Assembly: GCA_022703255.1 (NCBI GenBank)
Contig: JAKLDZ010000002.1
Span: 1 to 42,476, forward strand
Source of the DNA: Myxococcota bacterium
GTDB taxonomy: Bacteria; Myxococcota_A; Polyangia; Polyangiales; Polyangiaceae
Length of the DNA: 42,476 nt
Direction: 5' to 3'
Part shown: one piece after another, positions 17,057-26,551 of the stretch
How the letters are laid out: each line of letters starts with the position of its first letter
How positions within the stretch are numbered: the stretch's first letter is position 1
Position numbers and translations under genes: made by a program
The notes under the pieces: model-generated
What the model was told of the DNA's origin: nothing
Seen by the model: only the letters and a program-made list of their open reading frames with translations
The model's database searches: none

Positions 17057-17688
17057 TTCGCATCAACCTCCTGCCCCAGAAGCGCGAAGCGCGGCGCGAA
17101 GCCAGCCAGGGCTGGCTGGTGGCCGTCATGCTGGTCACCGCCCTGGAAGTCATCATCCTGGTGCTCTACCACCAGCTGCAGCTCCAAGACCTCGCGCGCC
17201 AGAAGACGATCAACTCCGAGCTGGCCTCCCAGGCCCAGCAGATCGAGACCGCGGTCCAGAACCACGAAGCGGTCAAGAAGCAGCTCGGCGTCCTGCGTGC
17301 CCGCGAAGAAGCCATCGGCAAGCTCCAGACCGCACGAAGCGGCCCCACCGCCGTGCTCCTCGAGCTCGCCCACGTGCTCACCGAAGGACGCGGCCCCTCG
17401 GTGGATGCCGACAAGCTCGCCCAGCTCTCGAAGGACAACCCCCTCGCGGTCTTCAACCCCGGCTGGGACACCAAGCGCCTGTGGCTCACCTCCTTCGCAG
17501 AGAAGGATCGCACGGTGAAGATCGAAGGGTATGCGCGCGACGGTGAAGACGTCTCCGAGCTTGCGAGGCGCCTTGGACTGTCGAACTACTTCACCGACGT
17601 GAAGCTGTTGCCTGCGGCCCGGGAGGTGGACGCGAAGACCAAGGTCGAGGTGGTCAAGTTCCAGCTCCAGACGAAGGTGAGGTACTGA
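17053..17688 (+). CDS. pilN: Type IV pilus assembly protein PilN
   Basis: The 211-residue bitopic inner-membrane protein begins with the PilM-binding motif IRINLLPQ, followed by a transmembrane helix (about 20-40), a periplasmic coiled coil (about 45-90) and a ferredoxin-like domain (about 135-205). It forms a heterodimer with PilO. The GTG start at 17053 overlaps the pilM TGA, indicating translational coupling, and gives the conserved N-terminus at residue 2. Confidence 0.94.
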   Translation: MIRINLLPQKREARREASQGWLVAVMLVTALEVIILVLYHQLQLQDLARQKTINSELASQAQQIETAVQNHEAVKKQLGVLRAREEAIGKLQTARSGPTAVLLELAHVLTEGRGPSVDADKLAQLSKDNPLAVFNPGWDTKRLWLTSFAEKDRTVKIEGYARDGEDVSELARRLGLSNYFTDVKLLPAAREVDAKTKVEVVKFQLQTKVRY

Positions 17689-17690
17689 CC

Positions 17691-18353
17691 ATGGCTGGCC
17701 CCACCAAGGGAATCTCCCTCAACAAGCTCCCCGTCGCCGCCAAGATCGGCGTCGGCGCAGCCTTCGTCCTGCTCACGGCGATCGCGTACTTCGTCATTTT
17801 CTACAGCGACGTCTCCAGCGCGATTCGAAGCGCCAAGTCCGAGGAAGGCCAGCTCCGTCAGCGACTCGCCGAGGCTCGCAAGGCCGAGTTCGCCTACCAC
17901 CAGGACCTCGCCGAGCTCACCGAACGCCAGCAGCGTCAGCGCGAGTTCAACAAGATCCTCCCCGAAACCACCGAGTACCCAGCCTTCCTCTCTTCGGTCC
18001 AGGGCGTCGCCAACGTCTCCGGCATCGACCTGCAGGCCTGGGCCCCCGTCGAGGAGTCCGCGGCGCAGTTCTACGCCAAGGTCCCGATGAAGCTGAAACT
18101 CGCCGGCAAGTTCCACCAGATCGCCAAGTTCTTCTACGGCATCGGTCAGCTCGATCGCATCATCAACATCGAGGACATCTCCATCGGGACTCCGAACACT
18201 GCGGGAGACGAGGTCACCGTGAAGGTCGACTGCCTTGCCACGGCGTTCCGAAGCCTGACCACCACGGCACCCGCCGCTCCTGCCGGGGCGGCTCCTGCAG
18301 GGGCCGCTCCCGCAGGGCAGACCCCGCCGCCTGCCGCTCCCGGAGGCAAATGA
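17691..18353 (+). CDS. pilO: Type IV pilus assembly protein PilO
   Basis: The 220-residue PilO has a cytoplasmic tail, a transmembrane helix (about 17-40), a periplasmic coiled coil (about 45-85, ending in EFNKILPETTEYPAF) and a ferredoxin-like domain (about 95-185, with FHQIAKFFYGIGQLDRIINI). The C-terminus is an Ala/Pro/Gly tail with short AAPAG repeats (18268-18335). It follows pilN after two bases and overlaps pilP by four (ATGA), as expected for one operon. It pairs with PilN to form the periplasmic alignment ring. Confidence 0.95.
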   Translation: MAGPTKGISLNKLPVAAKIGVGAAFVLLTAIAYFVIFYSDVSSAIRSAKSEEGQLRQRLAEARKAEFAYHQDLAELTERQQRQREFNKILPETTEYPAFLSSVQGVANVSGIDLQAWAPVEESAAQFYAKVPMKLKLAGKFHQIAKFFYGIGQLDRIINIEDISIGTPNTAGDEVTVKVDCLATAFRSLTTTAPAAPAGAAPAGAAPAGQTPPPAAPGGK

Positions 18354-18955
18354 TGCGTACGTCCCTGTCCTTCCTCGCGGGCCTGTTCGCGCTCTCCCTC
18401 GCTTGCCTCGGGTGCGAAGACGAGGTCATCACGTCCGGCGGAGAAGCCCCTCCTCCGCCTCCCCCCCGAGGTGCCGCGGCGCCCAAAGTCGTCGCCGATG
18501 CCGGCGCCGACGACGCCGCCAAGAAGATCGAGTTCCAGGAGCAGGACTTCGTCGAAACCGAGCGCAACCGCGACCCCTTCCGCTCCTTCGCCTCCACCTT
18601 CGCCGACACCGCCCAGAAGCTCCCCGGCAAGCAGCGTGACGTCCTGCTCGACCGCTACTCCATCGAGGAGCTGAAGCTGGTCGGCATCGTGACCGGAGGC
18701 GCCGAGAACCGCGCCATGTTCATCGACCCGTCCGGCAAGGGATGGGTCGTCAAACGCGGCCAGTTCATCGGCAAGGAGGAGATCGTCCACGCCAAGGGCG
18801 GAACCGGCGTCGACTACGCCCTCAACTGGCGCGTGGATCGGATCCGGGACGGGGACATCGTGCTGGTGCGCGAAGACCCCGCCCACTCCGACATCCCCCC
18901 GGCGACACGCGTCATCCCGCTTCGCCCCGAGAACGAGCAGGCCACCCCTCGCTGA
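18350..18955 (+). CDS. pilP: Type IV pilus assembly lipoprotein PilP
   Basis: The 201-residue protein has a signal peptide with cysteines at 19 and 22 (LACLGC); the lipobox is not perfect, but a lipoprotein is expected for PilP. A disordered Pro/Ala part follows. The C-terminal beta domain (about 95-190) contains the family signature RDPFRSF upstream and the sequence YSIEELKLVGIV, then WVVKRGQFIGKEEI. PilP connects PilNO to the secretin PilQ across the periplasm. It overlaps pilO by four bases. Confidence 0.93.
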   Translation: MMRTSLSFLAGLFALSLACLGCEDEVITSGGEAPPPPPPRGAAAPKVVADAGADDAAKKIEFQEQDFVETERNRDPFRSFASTFADTAQKLPGKQRDVLLDRYSIEELKLVGIVTGGAENRAMFIDPSGKGWVVKRGQFIGKEEIVHAKGGTGVDYALNWRVDRIRDGDIVLVREDPAHSDIPPATRVIPLRPENEQATPR

Positions 18956-19109
18956 GCCCGCTCGTGCCACTCCCCATCTCCCCGTCGATGCCCTGCCGCC
19001 GCCGCGTTTTCTCCGCTCCCCGCTCCCCCTCCCTCGCAGCGAGCGCTTCGGTGCGCCGTCTCCACCGTACCGCGCGCACCCTCTGCACCGAGCAAAAGTA
19101 GCCCAGAAT

Positions 19110-19139
19110 TTGGTCCACTCCTGAACGTCGGGCTACGAT
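19110..19139 (+). promoter_or_regulatory. Possible separate promoter for pilQ
   Basis: TTGGTC (19110-19115) and TACGAT (19134-19139) are 18 bases apart in the 225-base gap after pilP. The -35 is a moderate match. Transcription would start near 19146. The gap is unusually long for a pilP-pilQ junction, which supports some independent control. Confidence 0.4.
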
Positions 19140-19156
19140 CCGCGCGTACCCTTGAT

Positions 19157-19174
19157 GGCCTGTTTTTCAAGGCC
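19157..19174 (+). promoter_or_regulatory. Short hairpin over the pilQ ribosome-binding region
   Basis: GGCCT and AGGCC enclose the loop GTTTTTCA just upstream of pilQ. The AAGG that could serve ATG 19181 lies in the 3' arm, so the fold could hide it. The stem is only five pairs long. Confidence 0.3.
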
Positions 19175-19180
19175 GGTTGG

Positions 19181-21520
19181 ATGGGAGCCCGGGTCATGAG
19201 GTCTTCGCGCAAAGCCTGGTCCTGGTCGGTCGCTTCGGCGGCGGCCCTGTCATTCGCCCTGATCGCTTCGGAAGCGGGGGCGCAAGCAGCGTCGAACCAC
19301 GTGCAGAAGGTCACGGTGCAGGAGACCGGCGAGGGAACCGACGTGTGGGTCGAGGGGACGACAGCTCCCCGCTACTCCGCACGCGTCGCCAATGGCGGCA
19401 AGCGCCTGATCGTCGACCTCGCCGATGCCGATCTCGCAAAGGCCATCCCGGCGATCACCCAGGCCACGGGGCTGGTCGGTGGCCTCGTCGCGCAGGCCTA
19501 TCAGGCCGACGGCGCGAAGACCGCCCGCATCTACGTCCAGCTCACCGACAACGCTTCCTACCGCGTCCAGACAGTCGGCAACCGCCTGCGCATCCAGCTC
19601 GTTCGCGGCGCCTCCACCGCCCCGGCCGAGGGGCCCGCGACCCGGTCCACGCCCGCCGCGGCCCCCGACGCATCCCGCGCATCGGCGGTCGAGATCAAGA
19701 AGGTCAACTACCGACGAGGCAGTGGCTCCGACCAGATTGTCGTGCAGCTCGGCGGCGTCCCCTCCTACTCGCAAACGACGCCTCGCGCGGGACTGTCGCG
19801 GCTCGTCATTCGCTCCGCCTCCCTCGCCGAGGGACTCCAGCGAACGCTCGACGTAGGCGCGTTCCGAGGCGCGGTCACCGCCGTGTCGACCTACCGCGGC
19901 ACCGGCAGCGCATCCGGCTCGGTCGTCATCGACGTGGAGCGCTCCGACGATGTCGTCGGCTCCGTGTCGGTCGAGGGCTCCTCGCTCGTGTGGAGCTTCG
20001 CCAAGGCAGGAAGCCTCCCTGCCTCGGTCACCGGAGTGGCTGCCGACGGCGGCGTCGCGCGCAAGGTCCGCACCGTCGCCCGAGAAGAGGGCTTCGACGG
20101 AATCCCCAAGGTCGAAGGAACCGTCGACCCCGAGGAGAGCGAGTCGGTGTCGGCGGAGTCCGGCGCCTTCCTGCCGGGCAACCAGTTGGCCCAACAGCGG
20201 CGCGATCGCGAGGTCACCGGCGGCGGGCGCCGCATCGATCTCGACCTCAAGGACGCCGACATCCACAACGTGCTCCGGCTGCTCGCCGATGTCGGTCAGG
20301 TCAACATCGTCACGGCCGATGACGTCACCGGCTCCGTCACGATCCGCATGCGCAACGTCCCCTGGGACCGCGCCCTCGAGGTCGTGCTCCAGGCCAAGTC
20401 CCTCGGCATGTCCCGCCAGGGCAACGTCATCCGCGTCGCCAAGCTCGCCGACCTCGAGAAGGAACGCGAGATGGCCATCGCTCGCCGCAAGCAGGAGTAC
20501 CAGCTCACGCCCATCGAGACGCGCCTCGTGCCCGTCTCCTACGCGGGAGCGGGAGACATCCAGGCCCGCGCCAAGGACCTGCTCTCTCCGCGCGGGTCCA
20601 TCGCCGTCGACGACCGCACCAACGTGCTGATCGTTCGTGACGTTGCGGGCAACCTCAACCAGATCGAGGAGCTCGTCCGCTCGCTCGACACCCAGACCCC
20701 GCAGGTCCTCGTCGAGGCGAGGATCGTCGAAGCCACGAGCCGGTACCTGCGCGACGTGGGCATCCAGTGGGGCGGCGACATGACTTTCTCCGGGGCCACG
20801 GGCAACCCGACCGGTCTGGCGTTCCCGTCGAGCATCGGCATGGCGGGCGGCGCCACCGACACCAATGCCCCCACGGCAGGCATGTCGCCCTTCAGCCGCT
20901 CGGTGGCGAACCCGAACTTCGCGGTCAACCTCCCGGCCACGGTCGGTACCGGGACAGGCGGTGCCCTCGGCATCACGCTCGGTCACATCAACAACACGGT
21001 CAACCTCGGAGTCCGCCTCTCCGCGGCCGAGACGAGCGGCATGGTGCGTATCGTGTCCAGCCCGCGCGTGCTGACCCTCGACAACCACGAGGCCACGATC
21101 AGCCAGGGCACCTTGATCCCGTTCTCCCAGGTCAGCGCCATGGGCGTGCAGACGACCTTCCGCGAAGCCAAGCTCGAGCTCCGCGTCAAACCCCACGTGA
21201 CCGCCGAGGGGAGCGTGTCCATGCACGTCAAGGTCAACCGCGACGAGCCGGACTTCACCAACACCTCGGCGCGAGGCGATCCCACGATCCTCAAGCGCGA
21301 AGCGGAGACCGACCTGCTCATCATGGACGGTCACACGGCGGTCATCGGCGGCATCTTCACGCGCAACACCGGTCGCAACCTCGACCAGGTGCCGTTCTTC
21401 GGGGACATCCCGCTCATCGGCCTGCTGTTCCAACATCGCAAAGCCAACGACACCCGCGGCGAGCTCGTGATCTTCATCACCCCTCGCATCGTCAACCGCG
21501 CTGAAGCTCTCGGACGCTGA
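19181..21520 (+). CDS. pilQ: Type IV pilus secretin PilQ
   Basis: The 779-residue outer-membrane secretin forms the gated channel for the pilus. Domain order: signal peptide (1-36), two AMIN peptidoglycan-binding domains (about 40-140 and 168-265), STN/N0 (about 350-410; IDLDLKDADIHNVLRLLADVG), N1 (about 446-505; NVLIVRDVAGNLNQIEELV), and secretin domain (about 508-775; VLVEARIVEAT, then VPFFGDIPLIGLLF and ELVIFITPRIV). All hallmarks are intact. ATG 19196 is an alternative start with GGGAG ahead of it. It follows pilP after 225 bases, probably with its own promoter. Confidence 0.97.
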   Translation: MGARVMRSSRKAWSWSVASAAALSFALIASEAGAQAASNHVQKVTVQETGEGTDVWVEGTTAPRYSARVANGGKRLIVDLADADLAKAIPAITQATGLVGGLVAQAYQADGAKTARIYVQLTDNASYRVQTVGNRLRIQLVRGASTAPAEGPATRSTPAAAPDASRASAVEIKKVNYRRGSGSDQIVVQLGGVPSYSQTTPRAGLSRLVIRSASLAEGLQRTLDVGAFRGAVTAVSTYRGTGSASGSVVIDVERSDDVVGSVSVEGSSLVWSFAKAGSLPASVTGVAADGGVARKVRTVAREEGFDGIPKVEGTVDPEESESVSAESGAFLPGNQLAQQRRDREVTGGGRRIDLDLKDADIHNVLRLLADVGQVNIVTADDVTGSVTIRMRNVPWDRALEVVLQAKSLGMSRQGNVIRVAKLADLEKEREMAIARRKQEYQLTPIETRLVPVSYAGAGDIQARAKDLLSPRGSIAVDDRTNVLIVRDVAGNLNQIEELVRSLDTQTPQVLVEARIVEATSRYLRDVGIQWGGDMTFSGATGNPTGLAFPSSIGMAGGATDTNAPTAGMSPFSRSVANPNFAVNLPATVGTGTGGALGITLGHINNTVNLGVRLSAAETSGMVRIVSSPRVLTLDNHEATISQGTLIPFSQVSAMGVQTTFREAKLELRVKPHVTAEGSVSMHVKVNRDEPDFTNTSARGDPTILKREAETDLLIMDGHTAVIGGIFTRNTGRNLDQVPFFGDIPLIGLLFQHRKANDTRGELVIFITPRIVNRAEALGR

Positions 21521-21534
21521 GCCCGGAAGCCCGT

Positions 21535-23247
21535 GTGGAATCTCCTCCCCCATCCGTCCGCCTGATCGTCGCAGAGCCGCTGCGCATCGACCGCCCCGGC
21601 GTGCGCAGCAACCGCTTCATCCGCGCCTACGTCACCACCTTCCAGGTCGTATTCAGCTACCTCTGGATCTCCTTCGGCCGGCGTCTGATGGGCCACGTCT
21701 GGTACCAGCAGCGCATGGCCGGCGCCCACAAACGCAACGCGCGCCGCGTCGAGCACACGGTCGTCCGTCTCCAGGGGCTCTTCATCAAGGTCGGACAGCT
21801 CCTGAGCATCATGGCGAACTTCCTCCCCGAGGAGTTCCGTCAGGGCCTCGAGCGCCTGCAGGATCAGGTCCCCCCCCGACCCTTCTCCGAGATCGCCGAA
21901 CGCATCGAGACCGAGTTCGGAAAGCCCGTCGACTCGGTGTTCGACAGGTTCGACCGGACCCCGCTCGCGAGCGCATCCCTCGGGCAGGTCCACGAGGCCT
22001 ACACCAAGGAAGGGCTGCGTGTTGCCGTCAAGGTGCAGCACAAGGACATCGACGAGGTCACTCGCCTCGATCTGCACACGATCCGCAGGATCATGCAGAT
22101 CGTGAGCTTCTTCTTCCCCATCCGTGGGCTCGACGCCTACTACCACCAGATCCGCGAGATGATCTCGCGGGAGCTCGACTTCCACGGCGAGGCCGACAGC
22201 ATCGAACGGATCGCGGAGAACTTCTCCCACGACCCTTCCGTGCTCTTCCCGCGCGTCGTTCGCGACCTTTCCTCGTCCCGCGTGCTGACCACCACGTTCC
22301 TCGAGGGGACGAAGATCGGCGACGTGGCGGGACTCGACGCGATGGGGATCGATCGGTCGGAGCTGGCCCGGCGGCTCATCCGGACCTACTGCCAGATGAT
22401 CTTCGTGGACGGCATCTACCACGCCGACCCGCACCCGGGGAACATCCTGGTCACCGCCGACGCCAAGCTGATCCTGCTGGACTTCGGGGCCGTGGCGGAG
22501 CTCTCTCCCGAGATGCGCGAGGGCATCCCCGAGTTCCTCGAGGCCGCCATCCGTCGCGACACCGACCGTCTCGTCAAGGCGATGCGCAAGATGCGATTCA
22601 TCGCCGCGTCTTCCGACGACGAGGTGAGCGAGAAGGTGATCGAGTACCTGCACCGCCAGTTCCAGGAGGAGATCAAGCTCGAGAGCTTCAACCTCAAGGA
22701 CATCAAGGTGGATCCGCAGCGGGGGTTCGAGAACCTCATCGACCTGCGGCGCATGAACATCGGCATCAAGGAGCTGTCCGGAGCCTTCCAGATCCCGCGC
22801 GACTGGGTCCTGCTCGAACGCACGCTGCTGCTGCTCATGGGGGTCTGCACGCAGCTCGACTCGCGCATGAACCCCATGGACGTGGTGCGTCCGTACCTGC
22901 ACGACTTCGTGCTCGGCAACCGCGACTGGACCCAGATCGCGCTCGAAGCCGCGAAGGACATGGCGCTGCGCGCCCTCACCCTCCCGGAGTCGCTGCAGAA
23001 GTACCTCAACAAGTCCGTGCGCGGAGAGATCGAGGTCCGTGTGCGCGGCATGAGCGAAGGCGCCCGTCTGATCTACTCCGCCGCCCGCCAGCTCGTGTAC
23101 GCCGCCGGCGCGATCTCCCTCGGCATGGCCGCACTGCAGCTCTCCCTCGCAGGGCGCGACCGCACCGCCACCTGGTGCCTCATCGGCTGCGGCGTGATGG
23201 CTTCGATGTTCGTGCTTGCTGCTGTCGTTCACCGCCCCAAGAGGTAG
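21535..23247 (+). CDS. ABC1/UbiB (AarF)-family atypical kinase
   Basis: The 570-residue protein of the UbiB/AarF/COQ8 family usually supports quinone biosynthesis or lipid-linked redox metabolism at the inner membrane. The KxGQ motif (FIKVGQ, 84-89), the Ala-rich nucleotide loop ASASLGQVH, VAVKVQ (ATP Lys), HADPHPGNI (catalytic loop) and LDFGAV (metal Asp) are all present. The C-terminus has hydrophobic segments (about 520-565) suited to membrane anchoring. The GTG at 21535 is 14 bases after the pilQ stop, so read-through transcription is likely. No ubiquinone or menaquinone genes are nearby, so I do not assign the symbol ubiB. Confidence 0.9.
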   Translation: MESPPPSVRLIVAEPLRIDRPGVRSNRFIRAYVTTFQVVFSYLWISFGRRLMGHVWYQQRMAGAHKRNARRVEHTVVRLQGLFIKVGQLLSIMANFLPEEFRQGLERLQDQVPPRPFSEIAERIETEFGKPVDSVFDRFDRTPLASASLGQVHEAYTKEGLRVAVKVQHKDIDEVTRLDLHTIRRIMQIVSFFFPIRGLDAYYHQIREMISRELDFHGEADSIERIAENFSHDPSVLFPRVVRDLSSSRVLTTTFLEGTKIGDVAGLDAMGIDRSELARRLIRTYCQMIFVDGIYHADPHPGNILVTADAKLILLDFGAVAELSPEMREGIPEFLEAAIRRDTDRLVKAMRKMRFIAASSDDEVSEKVIEYLHRQFQEEIKLESFNLKDIKVDPQRGFENLIDLRRMNIGIKELSGAFQIPRDWVLLERTLLLLMGVCTQLDSRMNPMDVVRPYLHDFVLGNRDWTQIALEAAKDMALRALTLPESLQKYLNKSVRGEIEVRVRGMSEGARLIYSAARQLVYAAGAISLGMAALQLSLAGRDRTATWCLIGCGVMASMFVLAAVVHRPKR

Positions 23248-23278
23248 AGCGGCCCGATCTGCGACGCGGCGAGACCGC

Positions 23279-25633
23279 CTATCCGCGGCGCAGCCTCCCC
23301 TCGGCGTACATCCCCACGATGCGCATCGCCACGTCGGCCGAGCGGAACGTCGGAATGCCCTTCTCCTCGATGGCCCGCGAGAACGCGTCGTACAGCACGC
23401 CGCTGTCCACGCTCGCCACCACCGGCTTGTCGGTGTCCGCCGCGGCGCGCGCGAGGCGGTGGACCAGGCTCCCCTCCGCGTGGAAGGATTGCCCCTCCGG
23501 CGCCCCGTCGCCCAGCGTCGCCATCCGAGCCGTCAACGGTACGGTCGCGCACAGCACGACGTCCACACCGGGATCCCCGAAGAACGCGCGCACCGCGTAC
23601 TCGTGGGCTTCATCGTCCGCCATCGGCGTCACGTCCAACGGGTTGTGCACGTCCACCAGCGCATCGAGCTTGCCCTTGACGAGCGCGGCCTGCAGCGCGG
23701 CGGTGGTCTGCTCCGAGAAGGACGCGAGCTGCAGGTTCCACGCCGGGCCGCGGATCGCGTCGGCGATTCCCACCGCTTCGTAGCCCGCGTTGGACAGCGC
23801 CGCGATGCGACGTCCCGTCCACTTCCTGCCGCCCATCAGCGAAGAGACCTTCACAAGATCGAGGAAGTCGTTGAACGACGAGCACACCCACGCGCCGGCC
23901 TGGGCCAGCAACGACTCGCAGACGTCGTAGTCGCCTGCGAGGGAGGCCGTGTGCCCGCTGGTGGCCTTCTTGCCCTCCGACGTGCGGCCGGCCTTGTAGA
24001 AGATCACGTCGCGCCCGCTCGCGGTGATCTCGCGAACCGCCTTCGCACAAGCCAGCCCGTCGCCGTCCTTGAACCCCTCCGAGTACACCGCGAAGGTGCG
24101 AACCTCGGGGTCGCCAGCCAGGTGACGCAGGAAGTCCCCCACCGTCAGATCGACCTGGTTTCCCGTCGAGACCGCATAGCGCGGGCTGAGCCAGTCGAGC
24201 TTGCTCATGCGCGTGATCATGAACGCCCCGCTCTGGCTGATCAGCGCCACGTTGCTCTTGCCGTCGCTGCGCAACGGCAGCTTCGTCTGCGGAATGAACA
24301 GCGTGTGGTAGCTGCCCGGCTGCGACACGATCCCCAGGCAGTTCCCGCCGTTGACCACGAGCGGCTTGCCTGCCTCGCGCCCCTTGCGGATCGCCTGCTT
24401 CACGCGATCCTCGATGCTCTGTCCCCCTTCCTTCTCGCCCATGCCCCCGGCGATCAGAATCACCCCCACCGCCTTGTCGTGCGTCGCGAGCTGCTCGATG
24501 ATGTCGGCCACCTGATCGGCGCCCACCGCGAGCACGAACAGATCCACCCGCTCGGGCAGATCCTTGATCTCCGGCACGCACCGCACCCCGTCGATCTCCG
24601 GGCAATCGGGCCGAACCACGTACGCCTTCGACTTGTCGAAGCCCACCTCGAGCATGTTGCGCAGGATGATGCGCCCCATGTTCATCCCCTTCGACGACAC
24701 TCCGATGATGCCGATGCTTCGCGGCTCGAGCATCGGGCCGAGGGACGTGATCGGGCGCGTGATCGGCAGCTCGGGTCGGGGACCGAACTTCAGGAGACCG
24801 TCGAGCGCCACCAGCTCCCCGCGCACCACACCGAATGGATTGACCTCCAGCTCGGTGATGGTCCACGAGCGCGACTCCACGCCGAACTGAACCGCGATCT
24901 GCTGGAACCCTCCGATCACCTTCCGCACCGCTCCGTCGTCCACCAGCTTCTTGCCCGCACGCGTCCGACCTGCGAGGCGCTGCCACGCCAGCGTCGGGCG
25001 GAACAGCTCGAGCATCGATGCCTCGTCGAGCTCTGTCGCGCTCCCGGTCACCACCGCGAGCCCCTTGTGGCAAGCGTGGCCGAGCAGCTCCGTGTCGATG
25101 CCGCCGACGCCCATCGTCAGCACGTGGCCGAACTCGCGGTTGTACTGCAGGCCGACCAGGACCTCGTTGCCCGGGCCTTCGCCTTCGAAGCGGAGCATCT
25201 CCACCACGAGCACACCGCGGATGTCGGCCAGGATGGCGTCCTCGAGGGCCTTGCCCGTTAGGCCGCGATAGCACTTGGGAGCGTGTCCCGGGCGGGCTTC
25301 GAGCGAGCGGGCGTATCGCTGCGGGACTTCCTGCAGCATCTTGCGTGCGGCTTCGGCGACGGCAGCCGCGGAAGCCTCGACCTTCACCACGCCGCCGACG
25401 TCGGTCTTGTGGGCGATTTCGGGGGAGACGATCTTGACCACGACACGCTCGGAGCCGAGGGCTCGGAGGGCATCGGGATCGGGTGCGGCGCCGGGAGCGA
25501 GCAGGTGGAACCGGGGAACCGCGCAGCCCGCCGCGCCGAGGACCTGATACACCTCGTGCTCCAGGAGCTGAAACCTCTTCTCCGAAGCAGCAGCGTCCAG
25601 AATCGACTTGATGCGCTCGACTTCGATGGTCAT
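23279..25633 (-). CDS. ADP-forming acyl-CoA synthetase (acetate/aryl-acetate-CoA ligase), beta-alpha fusion
   Basis: The 784-residue enzyme converts acyl-CoA + ADP + Pi to acid + CoA + ATP. The ATP-grasp beta part comes first (about 15-285), with PEIAHKTDVGGV (second phospho-His site, H75), GVGGIDTEL and ELEVNPFGV. The alpha part follows (about 297-760), with the CoA-binding Rossmann segment IGIIGVSSKG and the active-site His561 in TSGHTASLAGD. Many fused family members run alpha-beta, so the order here is the reverse. ATG 25633 has GAGG upstream. It is the third gene after iorA-iorB (57-base gap), implying aryl-acetyl-CoA as substrate; that specificity is inferred from context only. Confidence 0.93.
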   Translation of the reverse strand: MTIEVERIKSILDAAASEKRFQLLEHEVYQVLGAAGCAVPRFHLLAPGAAPDPDALRALGSERVVVKIVSPEIAHKTDVGGVVKVEASAAAVAEAARKMLQEVPQRYARSLEARPGHAPKCYRGLTGKALEDAILADIRGVLVVEMLRFEGEGPGNEVLVGLQYNREFGHVLTMGVGGIDTELLGHACHKGLAVVTGSATELDEASMLELFRPTLAWQRLAGRTRAGKKLVDDGAVRKVIGGFQQIAVQFGVESRSWTITELEVNPFGVVRGELVALDGLLKFGPRPELPITRPITSLGPMLEPRSIGIIGVSSKGMNMGRIILRNMLEVGFDKSKAYVVRPDCPEIDGVRCVPEIKDLPERVDLFVLAVGADQVADIIEQLATHDKAVGVILIAGGMGEKEGGQSIEDRVKQAIRKGREAGKPLVVNGGNCLGIVSQPGSYHTLFIPQTKLPLRSDGKSNVALISQSGAFMITRMSKLDWLSPRYAVSTGNQVDLTVGDFLRHLAGDPEVRTFAVYSEGFKDGDGLACAKAVREITASGRDVIFYKAGRTSEGKKATSGHTASLAGDYDVCESLLAQAGAWVCSSFNDFLDLVKVSSLMGGRKWTGRRIAALSNAGYEAVGIADAIRGPAWNLQLASFSEQTTAALQAALVKGKLDALVDVHNPLDVTPMADDEAHEYAVRAFFGDPGVDVVLCATVPLTARMATLGDGAPEGQSFHAEGSLVHRLARAAADTDKPVVASVDSGVLYDAFSRAIEEKGIPTFRSADVAMRIVGMYAEGRLRRG

Positions 25634-25690
25634 GGCACTTGCCTCGTGCTTGGGGTCGTTGGGGGGCGGCGCCGCGAGAGCAGCGCGCGA

Positions 25691-26524
25691 TCAGGCCTTG
25701 AAGAGCAGCGACGGGAGCTGGTCGCCGGCGCTGGGTGCGGACGCGGCGATCTGTCGCGCCACGTCTGCCGAGCCGTTGACCTTGCCGACCGCGTCGGAAG
25801 TCAGCGCGGCGAGCACCGCGGGACCGACCGGCTGGCCGAAGACGTCCTTCCACGCGGGGACAGCGTCGGGCGCGAGCACTCCGCCGATCAGACGGGCGAT
25901 CAGCGCGCGGGCTTGACGGCTCGTGATTCCGGCGGCGAGGCAGGCGCGATACGCCGCGCCGGCGGCCTTGCCAGCGCGGAAGGCATCGACGTTGGTCTTC
26001 TGGATCTTCTCGCCCTTGGCAGCGAAGGCCTCGCGGATGCCGCGCTCGAGCAGCTCTTCCTGCAACCCGAGGAACGGACTGCCAGCGCCGAGCAGGACCA
26101 TGTTCTGGGCACGGCCGCTGCCCGCCTGCCGCGCGAGCTTGTCCGCCGGCACCAGGGTGTGGTTCGGCAGCGTCGCGATGGCGTCGAGGACGCTGTCGAC
26201 CTCGGGGTAGTCCGGGACGTTGACGTACGGGTCGGTGGAGCTGACGACGGCGCCCGAGGGGGAGAGGAAGTCGACGTAGCGCAGGGACTCGACCGGCTCG
26301 ATGGCGAGCACGAGGGTGCCTCGTCCCTTGGGCACCAGGTCGCTGTGGATGGTGGAATCGGACACGCGAAGGTGGGAGATGACCGCGCCTCCGCGCTGGC
26401 TCATGCCGTGCACCTCCGCCTGCTTGAACTTCAGGCCCTGCCAGATGGCAGCCATGTCGATGACGAACGAGATCGAGACGATTCCCTGTCCGCCGACGCC
26501 CGCGAGGATGATGTTGGTCTCCAT
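25691..26524 (-). CDS. iorB: Indolepyruvate ferredoxin oxidoreductase, beta (gamma-domain) subunit
   Basis: The 277-residue subunit of 2-oxoacid oxidoreductase works with IorA to decarboxylate indolepyruvate and other aryl-pyruvates to the acyl-CoA. The N-terminal POR gamma-type domain shows IILAGVGGQGIVS (5-17), EVHGMSQRGGAVISHLR (38-54) and PSGAVVSS. The C-terminal 100 residues are helical. ATG 26524 is preceded by GGAG at eight bases. It lies 27 bases after iorA. Confidence 0.93.
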   Translation of the reverse strand: METNIILAGVGGQGIVSISFVIDMAAIWQGLKFKQAEVHGMSQRGGAVISHLRVSDSTIHSDLVPKGRGTLVLAIEPVESLRYVDFLSPSGAVVSSTDPYVNVPDYPEVDSVLDAIATLPNHTLVPADKLARQAGSGRAQNMVLLGAGSPFLGLQEELLERGIREAFAAKGEKIQKTNVDAFRAGKAAGAAYRACLAAGITSRQARALIARLIGGVLAPDAVPAWKDVFGQPVGPAVLAALTSDAVGKVNGSADVARQIAASAPSAGDQLPSLLFKA

Positions 26525-26551
26525 GGTGTCACTCCGTCGGGATCCGAACCG

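Noticed and set aside
25666..25675. Palindrome GCGGCGCCGC between iorB and the ligase gene
   Set aside because: Ten-base GC palindromes are expected by chance at this base composition, and no T-run or second copy supports a terminator or operator.
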